Assembly (NCBI RefSeq): GCF_019430885.1
Contig: NZ_JAHYBZ010000007.1
Coordinates: 372,001-436,000, forward strand
Origin: Roseomonas alba
GTDB lineage: Bacteria > Pseudomonadota > Alphaproteobacteria > Acetobacterales > Acetobacteraceae
Reading direction: 5' to 3'
Length of the DNA: 64,000 nucleotides
This document shows, piece by piece, positions 17,322 through 25,829 of this stretch. Under the pieces are notes generated by a model. That model was not told the origin of the DNA. It did not search any database and saw only the letters and a program-made list of their open reading frames with translations. Made by a program: the position numbers and the translations under genes. How positions within the stretch are numbered: position 1 is the stretch's first letter; each line of letters opens with the position of its first letter.

Positions 17322-17696
17322 TCAGGGCATCACATAGCGCGCCTGGACGGTGTGGCCGTCCGGCATGCGGCCGGTGACCACCACGCGGGCGCCTGGCGTG
17401 ATCGGCGTCTCCAGCGTGGCGGAGAAGCCGTCGCCGCTGGCCGTGAGCGCCGCCGTGCGGTTCGCCTGGCCTTCCTGGATCACCATCCGCGCCGTCGCCC
17501 CGCTGCGCGGCGGCGCCACACGGCCGTGATTCACCAGGTAGACGCGGATCGCCGTGCCATTGGCGACCAGTTCCACCTCATGTCCGTCGCTCCCGGCGAG
17601 CAGCCCACCATTCGGGCCGCGTCGCTCGCGCTGCTGGGCGAGCGCCGGGGTAGCAAGGGTAACGGCGAAGCCGGCCAGGATCATGCGTCGGTTCAT
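17322..17696 (-). CDS. Small periplasmic protein of the metal-efflux cluster
   Basis: A 124-residue protein with a signal peptide (MNRRMILAGFAVTLATPALA, cleavage likely after residue 20) and a mature beta-rich domain. It begins PNGGLLAGSDGHEVELV, similar in layout to small periplasmic proteins encoded beside CzcA/CusA-type pumps. A strong ribosome site (AAGGAGAG) lies just before its ATG, so it should be made as its own product. However, the upstream RND reading frame continues into it without a stop, so a fused readthrough product is also encoded. Function is probably metal binding or sensing in the periplasm (inference). Confidence 0.7.
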   Translation of the reverse strand: MNRRMILAGFAVTLATPALAQQRERRGPNGGLLAGSDGHEVELVANGTAIRVYLVNHGRVAPPRSGATARMVIQEGQANRTAALTASGDGFSATLETPITPGARVVVTGRMPDGHTVQARYVMP

Positions 17697-20600
17697 CGGG
17701 GTCTCTCCTTTCGGGTTCAGAAGGTGGTGGCCGGGCGCAGCGCCGGCCTCAGCCGCCGCATCGCGCGCGGCGATCAGGCGTTCGAGCGGACGCCGCCCGA
17801 ACAGCAGGAACAGCACCGGCGTCAGCACCGCGTCGAATAGGGTCGCGGTGACCAGCCCACCGAAGATCGTCACCGCCACGGGGTGCAGGATCTCGCGCCC
17901 CGCTTCGCCGGCGCCGATCATCAGCGGCACCAGCGCAAGCCCGGCCGACAGCGCGGTCATCAGTACCGGCCCTAGCCGTTCCAGCGTCCCGCGGAGGACG
18001 AGGCCGGGCCCGAAGGTCTCGCCCTCATGCAACGCCAGGTTGATCCAGTGCGAGACCTTCAGGATGCCGTTGCGCGCCGCGATGCCGACGAGCGTCACGA
18101 AGCCGATCATCGAAGCGACCGAGAGCGGCTGCCCCGCGATCCACAACGCCGCGACGGCGCCGACAAGGCCCATCGGGACCACCGCCAGCACGATCAGCGC
18201 AAGCACGACGGAGCGGTAGCGCTGCCACAGCACCAGCAGGACCAGCAGCGCCGAGACCGCGCCGAGGATGGCGATGGCCCGGCTTGCCGCCTCCTGCGCG
18301 CGGAAGGTGCCGTCCAGCACGATGCGGATGCCGGGTGGTGGCGCGGGCTCGGCCACCAGCCGCGCTAGATCGGCGGCGAGCGCCGCCATGTCGCGCGAGC
18401 CGTCGCTGTTCGCATAGACGACGATGCGCCGCGCGCCGTCCTCGCGCAGGATCTGGTTCGTCACCGTGGTCTCGACCACCTCGGCGAGGCGCTCCAGCGG
18501 CACCGCGCCATGCGGCGTCGGCACGAGCAGGTCGCGCAGCGCGTCGGCATTGCGCCCCGCCTCAGGCAGGCGGAGGACGATCTCGGTCCGCCGCGTACCC
18601 TCCCCGAGCGCGCCGAGCACGCGGCCGCCGGCCAGCGCCTCGACCGCCGCGGTGACGGCCTGCGGCGTCAGCCCGTGCAGCGCGGCGGCGGCCGGGTCAA
18701 CGCGGATCTCGACCTGCGGCACCAGCGTCTGCGCCTCGACATTGATGTCCACCAGGCCTGGGATGGCCTGCATGCGCGCGCGCAGCCCTTGGGCCACGAT
18801 GCGTGCCGCCTCCTGATCCTCGCCGAACACCTTGAACGACAGCGCCGCCCGCACGCCGGAGAGCATGTGGTCGATGCGGTGGCTGATCGGTTGGCCCATC
18901 ACCACCGAGGCTGGCAGCACCGCGAGCCGTTCTCGGATCTCGGCGAACACAGTCTCGCGCGGGCGGTCGGAGCGGCGGAGCGTCACGTCGATCTCGGCCG
19001 CGTGCACGCCCTCGGCATGCGGGTCGAGCTCAGCGCGGCCGGTGCGACGGCCCACGCTCACCACCTCCGGCACCTGCATCACCAGGCGCTCGGCGATCAG
19101 GCCGAGACGCTGGCTCTGCTCGAGGCCGATGCCCGACTCAAAACGCATGCCGACCAGGGCCGTGCCCTCGTTGAAGGGCGGCAGGAAGGCGCGCGGCAGC
19201 AGCACGGCACCGACTGCCGCCAGCGCCACCGCCCCCGCCACGCCGCAGATCACCAGGCGCGGCCGGCGGAAGGCGCCCTGAAGCACGCGCGCCTGCGCAC
19301 GCTTCAGCGCACGCAGCACAGGCGTGTCGCCATGCGCGCGCTTGGGCACCTTTACCAACAGGAAGCTCGCCAGCGCCGGCGTGACTGTGATGGAGACCAG
19401 CAGCGAGGCCAGGATGGAGACGATGTAGGCGACCCCGAGCGGGACAAACAGCCGCCCCTCCAGGCCGGCGAGCGCAAAGAGCGGCAGCAGTACCAGTACG
19501 ATGATGAAGGTCGCATAGAGGATGCCCGAGCGCACCTCCTGGCTTGCCTGCGCGATCACCACCATCGATGGCAGCGGGTTGGGTCGCTCGGCATTCTGGC
19601 GCAGGCGGCGCAGGATGTTCTCCACATCCACCACCGCGTCGTCCACCAGCTCGCCGATGGCGATCGCCAGCCCGCCCAGCGTCATGGTGTTCAACGTCAG
19701 CCCAAAGGCGTCGAAGACCAGTACCGTGACGAGGATCGAGATCGGGATCGCCGTCAGCGAGATCGCCGTCGCCCGCCCGTTCAGCAGGAACAGGGCGAGC
19801 ACCAGCGTCACCGCGATCGCCGCTTCGATCAGCACGATGCGCAGGTTGCGGATCGAGGTCTCGATGAAATCGGCCTGGCGGAACTGGATCTGGTTCGCGG
19901 TGACGCCGGCGGGGAGCGACGCCTGCACCTCCGCCAGCCGCGCCTCGACCGCACGTGTGGTCGGCAGCGTGTCGGCGGTCGGCGCCTTCTGGACGCTGAG
20001 GATGACGGCGGGCTGGCCGTTGAAGCCGGCATCGCCGCGACGGGTGCGGGTGGCGAAGTCCACCTCGGCGACCGTCCCGAGCGGTACCGCGCCGCGCGGG
20101 GTTGCCACCGGCAGGGCGCGCAGCGCGTCGAGGTCCGGCGTCGGTGTGCTGGCGCGCAGCACGAACTCGACGCCACGGCTCTCGATGAAACCGCCACCGG
20201 CCGAGGCACCAACGCGGGCCATCGCCTGCGCGATGGCGTCGATGCCGATACCGGCCTCGGCCAGCGCGGCCATGTCGGGGCTGACGCGGATCTGCCGCAC
20301 GGCACCGCCGATCGGGTTCACCTGCACCACGCCGGGAACTTCGAGCAGGCGCGGGCGCACCTGAGCCTCCACCACGTCGCGCAGCCCGGCCGGATCGAGC
20401 CCGGACGCGGTCACGGCGATGAGCAGGATCTCGCCCATCACCGTGCCGATGCCGCCCATCTGCGGAGCGAGGCCTGGCGGGAGTCGTCCCTGCAGGCGCG
20501 TCAGGCGTTCTGCCGCATCGGCACGCGCTGCGGTCAGGTCGGCGGCCCACTCGAATTCGGCGAGCACGATGGACAGGCCGGGCGCGGAGGTGGAGCGGAT

Positions 20601-20843
20601 GCGCGCCAGCCCCGGCGCGCCGCGCAGCGCTGCCTCGACGGGCGCGGTGACCAGCCGCTCGACCTCGGGCGGCGCGAGGCCCTCGGCCTCGGTCATGATG
20701 GTGACGGAGGGCCGCGTCAGGTCGGGGAAGACATCCACCGGCACGCGCGGCAGGACATAGAGGCCATAGGCGACGAGCAGCGCCGCCGCCGCCAGCACCG
20801 CGACGCGGTGCCGAAGGCTGGCCGAGACCAGGAAGTTGAACAT
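17697..20843 (-). CDS. HME-type RND efflux pump (CzcA/CusA family), open into the next gene
   Basis: About 1,049 codons of a heavy-metal-efflux RND transporter: 12 helices and two large periplasmic loops, starting VPVDVFPDLTRPSVTIMTEA. The helix-4 charged motif reads GLAIAIGELVDDAVVDVEN, which differs from both the classical Czc (DFG...DGA) and Cus types, so the metal is undecided. GAGGGGG precedes the ATG. There is no stop where the family normally ends: the frame passes through the ribosome site of the next gene and continues into its signal peptide, giving a 1,173-codon frame. A TGA lies in another frame just before the junction, suggesting a late frameshift in this gene (or a sequencing error). 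Confidence 0.85.
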
Positions 20844-20853
20844 GCGCGCCCCC

Positions 20854-22365
20854 TCAGCGGATCTGGTTCACGAGGAGGGCGCCCTGGACGAGGATCTGCT
20901 CGCCCGGCTCGATGCCGGCCAGGATCGCGACGCGGGTCGCGTCCAGCGGCTCGAAGCGCACGATGCGTGGCTCGAACAGCTCCGGCTCGGCGTGGCGGAA
21001 CACCACGGGCAGGCCGTTCGGCGCCTGCACCACCGCGTCGCGCGGCAGGATGATGGCGGTGCGGCGCTCCGGCAGTTCCACCACGACCTGCACGCGGCGG
21101 CCGATCTCGAGGCCATGGTCCGCGGCGCGGGGCGCGAAGTCGAGCAGCGCGGTCTGGCCGCGGAGCGCGGGCGCGCGGCCGAGCAGGGCGGCCGGCACCG
21201 GCGCCATGCCGCGCGCCTCGATGCTGGCGGCGGCAGTGGGCGCGAGCGCCAGCGGCGCGAAGGCCTCGGCCTCGATCCGCACGCGAGCGGGGTCGAGGAT
21301 CTCCACCAGGGTCTGGCCGGGCGAAACCGTCTGGCCCTGGGCCAACGCAACGGTCGCGATCACGCCATCGGCCGGCGCGCGCAGCGTTTCCGCACCGGCG
21401 ATCTCGCCGGTAGCGGCGGCGAACGGCACTACGAGGGCGAGCGCATCGCCCGCGCGCACCGCCTGGCCACGCCGCGGCAGGGCGCCGTCGATGGCGACGA
21501 TCCGGCCGGCGGTCGCGGGCTGGACGACGGCCTGCGCGTCCGGGCTCGGCAGCACACGGCCGGCAAGGGTGACGCGGCGCGCGGTCTCCTCCGGCACGAC
21601 GCGGCGCGTGCGGAGTTCGAGCAGGCGCTGCGTCGGCTTTGGCACGAAGACCATGCCATCGGCGCGGCGGCGCGGCGCGTCGCCGTCCTCGGCGGTTGCC
21701 GTCTCGGGGCCATGGCTGTGGTCCGGGCCGCCCGGCCCCGCCGTCGAGGGCGAGACAGCCAGCAGCGTCAGCGCCAGCACCGCGATGCCGGCGCGGCGAC
21801 GGCCGAACAGGAAGCCGATCGCAAGGGCGCCGGCGCCGGTGGCGGCCAGGGCGATGAGCACCGTCTCGACCGAGATGCGGCGGTGCAAGAAATCACTGAG
21901 GGCGTGGGAGTGACCGTGCGCCGCGGCGGGTGCGGCCGCAGCGCCAGGGACCCGGATGGTGCCGACCAGCAGGTCGGGCGCCGCGCCGCCGATGGTGGCG
22001 AGCACCTCGATCTCCCCGGTGCCGAGCGCCTCGGCCGGGATGCGGAAGCTGCCGTCCGGCTGCGCCTCGGCGCGAACCGTCCGGCCCGCGATGTCGAGGT
22101 CGAGCGTCACGCCCGCGGCCGGCGCGTTGTCCTCCTGGCGGTCCAGGTAGAGCGTCAGCGCGCCGCCCTTGAGGATGCCGACGAGCTGCCAGGCCTCGGA
22201 GACGGCTACGAGCCTTGGGCTCTGCGGCAGGGCCGTGGCGGTGGGTTCCGGACCATGCTGGTGGTCAGGGCCGCCAGGGCCGGCAAAGGCGGGCGTGGCA
22301 AGCAGGAGTGAACACAGGGCAAGGCGGCGCAGCCCGGCACGGGCGCGCGACAGCAGATGAGGCAT
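20854..22365 (-). CDS. RND periplasmic adaptor with an extra N-terminal membrane and His-rich region
   Basis: A 503-residue protein. Residues 1-28 are a signal peptide. The motif GPGGPDHQHGPE (29-40) is followed by a beta domain (about 45-140), the run HGHSH at 150-154, two hydrophobic helices (about 168-187 and 192-207) and a second motif GPGGPDHSHGPE (210-221). The last 270 residues are the usual HlyD/CusB adaptor (barrel-sandwich hybrid with RAPADGVIATVALAQGQ, and beta-barrel domains). It ends ten bases before the RND pump start, so the two are one operon. The His motifs suggest metal capture before hand-over. The double membrane segment inside an adaptor is unusual. Confidence 0.85.
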   Translation of the reverse strand: MPHLLSRARAGLRRLALCSLLLATPAFAGPGGPDHQHGPEPTATALPQSPRLVAVSEAWQLVGILKGGALTLYLDRQEDNAPAAGVTLDLDIAGRTVRAEAQPDGSFRIPAEALGTGEIEVLATIGGAAPDLLVGTIRVPGAAAAPAAAHGHSHALSDFLHRRISVETVLIALAATGAGALAIGFLFGRRRAGIAVLALTLLAVSPSTAGPGGPDHSHGPETATAEDGDAPRRRADGMVFVPKPTQRLLELRTRRVVPEETARRVTLAGRVLPSPDAQAVVQPATAGRIVAIDGALPRRGQAVRAGDALALVVPFAAATGEIAGAETLRAPADGVIATVALAQGQTVSPGQTLVEILDPARVRIEAEAFAPLALAPTAAASIEARGMAPVPAALLGRAPALRGQTALLDFAPRAADHGLEIGRRVQVVVELPERRTAIILPRDAVVQAPNGLPVVFRHAEPELFEPRIVRFEPLDATRVAILAGIEPGEQILVQGALLVNQIR

Positions 22366-22413
22366 GGGAACTCCACGAGAAACGACGCGGGCCGGCGCGG
22401 TGGCGCCGGTGGC

Positions 22414-22848
22414 TCAGGCGAGCGCTGCGTCGCCTCGTGGCGGACGGTCGAGATTGCCGGACGGCGCCCCGGACAGTCGGGCGAACAAGGCCCGGGTCAT
22501 GGATGCGCCGAGGTCACGTTGAGCCAGACCCGATGCGGCGGGCAGCAGGAAGGCGACCCCATGGGCGTGGTCGGCCAGGAGACCGTCCGGCCCGTCATGC
22601 TGATGCGCGGGCCCGTCGCCATGGCTGTGGCGGCCCTCGGTACCGAAGACCTGCACCGACGCATCGTTGCTATCCGCGGCGCCACCGGCGAGCCAGTCGC
22701 GTTCGGCCTGAAGGGCTGCGAGCCAAGCCGCCGCAGGGTCGGGACCACCGTGATGCGCCCAGGCATGTCCCACTTGGCCCAGCACTCCGGTCAGGAGCAT
22801 GAGCGCAGCGAGCAGCATCCGGACGCGGCGGACAACGGATTTCGGCAC
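22414..22848 (-). CDS. His-rich secreted protein of the metal cluster
   Basis: About 144 residues. A GTG start gives a sensible signal peptide with a basic n-region (KSVVRRVR) and hydrophobic core LLAALMLLTGVLG, cleaved near HAWA; an ATG at 22818 is the alternative but would leave no charged n-region. The mature protein is His-rich: HHGG at its beginning, HSHGDGPAHQHDG in the middle and DHAHG after it, consistent with a periplasmic metal-binding protein. It lies 48 bases upstream of the adaptor gene on the same strand. Family not firmly recognised; the general type is common before Czc/Cus-like operons. Confidence 0.65.
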   Translation of the reverse strand: MPKSVVRRVRMLLAALMLLTGVLGQVGHAWAHHGGPDPAAAWLAALQAERDWLAGGAADSNDASVQVFGTEGRHSHGDGPAHQHDGPDGLLADHAHGVAFLLPAASGLAQRDLGASMTRALFARLSGAPSGNLDRPPRGDAALA

Positions 22849-22897
22849 GCGACGGCGGGTAGCATTCGCGCGCCGCGTCTGTCCAGTACGCAGCGTT

Positions 22898-24094
22898 CTA
22901 GGCTTGGCGTTCCTCCGGCGGGCGGATTTGACGGAACGCCCACAGCAAGGCGAAGTCCTAGGCGATCTTGAGGACACCGCAGAGGATGAAGGGCGTCGCC
23001 TGCCACCCTGCCGCAAAGATCGCCCCGGCAATCGCCGGTCCTGCCGCCGCCGCCAGGCTGCGCGGCACAGCCGTGAAGCTGGCCGCGGCGGTGCGCTCGG
23101 GGGGCGTCACCACGGCCATGACGTAGGAGGAGCGCGTCGGCACATCCATCTGCGACAGCGCCGCGCGCAGCAGCAGCAGTCCGAGCGCGACCTCCACCTG
23201 CGGCGCGAAGGCGGCCCCGATCAGGCAGAGGCTGGACGGGATGTGGGTGAACACCATGGTGTTCACGAGGCCGATGCGGGTGGCGAGCCAGGCCGCCACT
23301 GGGAAGGAGAAGGCCGAGAGCACGCCGGACCAGAAAAAGAACAGCCCGGCCTCGGCGAGCGAGAGGTCGAAGCGCTCGAATAGCCACAGCGCGAGCAGCG
23401 ACTGTACCGCGAAGCCGCCCGCGAAGGAATCGACGCAGAACAGAGCCGCGAGCCGCACCACAATGCCGCGCGACGGGCCGAGAACGCTGTGGCCTGAGCC
23501 CACCTCAGCCGGCGCCTCCCGCGGCAGGCTGCGATAGACGAGCCCGCCGGCGATGCCGAGCGCGGCGTAGAGTACGAACATTGCGCGCAACGCGACGATC
23601 TCCGACAGCCCGGTCCGCGCCAGCAGATCCGGCGAGGCCGCGGCGAGCGCGCCCAACGCCGCCGCCATGGCGCCGACCAGGCTGTAGCGAGCGAAGCTGC
23701 GCGTGCGCTCCGCGTCCGGCACGGCGCGGGTCAGCACGGCATGCTCCAGCGGCACGAAGATGCTGACGCTGCCGGCCGAGGGATTGATCGTGCCCACCAG
23801 GGCGACGAGGAGGATGATGGCGAGTGCATCCGTCGCCGCGAAGACAAATCCGCTCGCCGCCATCACGACCGAGGCTGCCATCAGCAGGCGTCTTTGCCCG
23901 AACCGGCCACTGACCACACCGATGCCGAGCGTCGTCAGCGCCGACCCCAGCAGCGCGAGCGTCGCGACCAGGCCGATGGCGGCCGGGCCGAGGCCGAGCG
24001 CGGTCAGATAGACCGGCAGGAGCACCGCTACGAAACCGTCACCGAAGTCGCGCAGTGCGCGCGCCCAGAGCAGGCGCGTCGTCACCACAGTCAC
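22898..24094 (-). pseudogene. MFS transporter with a premature TAG near its C-terminus
   Basis: The frame encodes 378 residues of a 12-helix major-facilitator protein, starting with GTG whose GTGA overlaps the LysR stop. It ends GVLKIA then TAG at 22958-22960. In the same frame the sequence continues DFALLWAFRQIRPPEERQA before a second TAG at 22898-22900, which is exactly how this family finishes, with a Tyr expected at the stop position. A single base change therefore removed about 19 residues, including part of the last helix. The truncated protein might still insert, so the gene may be only partly impaired. Substrate unknown. Confidence 0.75.
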
Positions 24095-25005
24095 GTCAGG
24101 ATCTCCCGCAGCCGGCGCGTGTCCTCCGCCGCTTCGCGCAGCAGCCAGTCGCGGAAGGCGATCACTTTCGGCAGGCCGGATGTCGCCCTGGGTCCAACGA
24201 TCCAGTAGCCATAAGGCACCGCGAGGCGCGGGCCGAAGGGCTGCACCAGCCGGCCCGAAAGCAAATCCCAGGCGGCAAGCGCTGTGCGCGCCAGCGCCAC
24301 GCCCTGGCCGTCCACCGCCGCGTCGATCGTCATGCTCGCCTGGTTGAAGACCGGGCCGCGCCCGGCATCCACGCCCTTGGCGCTGGCCTCCTCCACCCAG
24401 CGCGACCAGTCGCGGCGGTCGTTGGTGTGCAGCAGCGTGTGGTGATGCAGTCCCGCTGGCGCGCGCAGCGGACGGCGCCCACGAAGCAAGGCCGGGCTGC
24501 AGACGGGGAACAGCGCTTCCTCGCACAGCCGGGTCGCGTGTAGCGTCGGCCAGGATCCGTCGCCGTGGCGGATGGCGAGGTCCACATCCTCCCGCGCGAA
24601 GTCGATGTGCTGGAGCGAGGCGCTGACGCGCAATTCGATTTCGGGATGCGCTTCCGCGAAACGGCCGAGGCGATGGACCAGCCACTTCGACGCGAAATTC
24701 GGGGAGGTGCTGACGGTAAGCGTGCCCGCCCCCTGGCGTTCCAGCAGGCGCTCGGTGCCGGAGGCGATGCGGTCGAAGGCGTCGCGCACGACTTCGAGAT
24801 AGGCGCGCCCGGCCTCGGTGATGACCAGGCCCTGCGTGCCGCGGTCGAACAGGCGCAGGCCGAGGCCCGCCTCCAGTGCCTTGACCTGGTGGCTGACGGC
24901 GCCCTGGGTGACGCAGAGCTCCTCGGCGGCGCGCGTGAAGCTCTCGTGCCGCGCGGCGGCCTCGAAGGCCTTCAGCGCATTCAGCGGCGGCAGGCGACGC
25001 GGCAT
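24091..25005 (-). CDS. LysR-family regulator, GcvA-like
   Basis: A 304-residue LysR-type regulator. The N-terminal winged helix-turn-helix is clear (PPLNALKAFEAAARHESF, AAEELCVTQGAVSHQVKALE), followed by the substrate-binding domain from about 90, with SASLQHIDFAREDVDLAIRH typical of the GcvA subgroup. Its stop overlaps the GTG of the MFS gene by four bases, so it is co-translated with that transporter and probably controls this cluster or itself. The 134-base gap on its other side, shared with a divergent DUF1127 gene, should hold its promoter and operator; I see no certain T-N11-A box. Confidence 0.9.
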   Translation of the reverse strand: MPRRLPPLNALKAFEAAARHESFTRAAEELCVTQGAVSHQVKALEAGLGLRLFDRGTQGLVITEAGRAYLEVVRDAFDRIASGTERLLERQGAGTLTVSTSPNFASKWLVHRLGRFAEAHPEIELRVSASLQHIDFAREDVDLAIRHGDGSWPTLHATRLCEEALFPVCSPALLRGRRPLRAPAGLHHHTLLHTNDRRDWSRWVEEASAKGVDAGRGPVFNQASMTIDAAVDGQGVALARTALAAWDLLSGRLVQPFGPRLAVPYGYWIVGPRATSGLPKVIAFRDWLLREAAEDTRRLREILT

Positions 25006-25139
25006 GGCACCCGGGAGGGCATGAGGAAAACTAGGGCAGGCTAGAGAAACGATGCTTCGACGTCCATCGCACCGTGCCCTTATTCATCCGGCTCCTCAAC
25101 AGCGAGCGGCCGCAGGTCGCCAGGACAGGAGCAACGGAA

Positions 25140-25403
25140 ATGCGTTCAAGCATGCGCCTCGCCATCGAACCCGCCGGGCCGACCATCGGCATGAGCGGAA
25201 CGATGGTCGATCACGACCGGGCGGAGAACCGGATCGCCCACCTCGTCGCGCTCGTGAGACTGTGGATGCAGCGGTATCGCGAGCGACGCGCGCTGGTCGG
25301 CTACACCGACCTCGATGTGGTCAGTGACCATATTCTGCGAGACCTCGGGCTGACACGCGCCGAGGCGCGAGCCGAATGCCGCAAGCCCTTCTGGCGGCAG
25401 TGA
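25140..25403 (+). CDS. DUF1127 family small protein
   Basis: An 87-residue protein whose C-terminal 45 residues match DUF1127 (RRALVGYTDLDVVSDHILRD, LGLTRAEARAECRKPFWR). Short DUF1127 proteins in alphaproteobacteria influence phosphate/carbon metabolism and RNA turnover; longer ones such as this are uncharacterised. ACAGGAG lies eight bases before the chosen ATG. Divergent from the LysR gene. It is the last ordinary chromosomal-looking gene before the island. Confidence 0.82.
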   Translation: MRSSMRLAIEPAGPTIGMSGTMVDHDRAENRIAHLVALVRLWMQRYRERRALVGYTDLDVVSDHILRDLGLTRAEARAECRKPFWRQ

Positions 25404-25829
25404 TCGGCCCGGTTGCCGGATGGGCGGGGATACTTCTCCCGCCGTCCGGTGGCAGCCGCGGAGACCCTGACTTGCCGACTGGTGCGGATCGTCGGGCCTC
25501 TACGGCATCAGACGACCGTGAATTCAGGCCAGAGAAGGTTAGATTCGGGTTCCCACCGCTGCTCCAGCCGGTTTCCCAACCTCATTCTCTGTTCAGCAGT
25601 AGCCGGCGGTCACGGCCAGATTTGGCGGGGCTTTGCGCCCGAAGCTCGGGATAGCGACTGCCCCGAGGTTGGCACTTTCTCTCTCCGACCGACCAATTCT
25701 CTCTGCACCTCGGGACTTGGGCGATTATTTCCCAAGCCGACAACACGTTGATTTTGTTCGCTATCCAACCCGCCCGCACTGCTTTGAGTTGCGGTCGGCT
25801 TCGCCTGCCAATGACAACCCGGCGCCAAC
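25404..25829. other. Gene-free gap at the edge of the island
   Basis: About 430 bases with no convincing gene; composition is more AT-rich than on either side, especially 25500-25760. A six-base inverted repeat (CTTGGG at 25716, CCCAAG at 25731) could belong to the 3' end of the minus-strand hsdR transcript. This is the natural place to look for an attachment site of the element to the right, but I cannot see a matching repeat in the window. Confidence 0.4.

Noticed and set aside
18510..21053. Long plus-strand open frame opposite the RND pump
   Set aside because: It mirrors the pump codons on the other strand, is rich in His/Arg/Gln and has no family features; a typical antisense shadow in GC-rich DNA.
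25716..25736. CTTGGG/CCCAAG hairpin as the hsdR terminator
   Set aside because: Only six pairs with a nine-base loop and no T-tract in either direction; too weak to call as a terminator.
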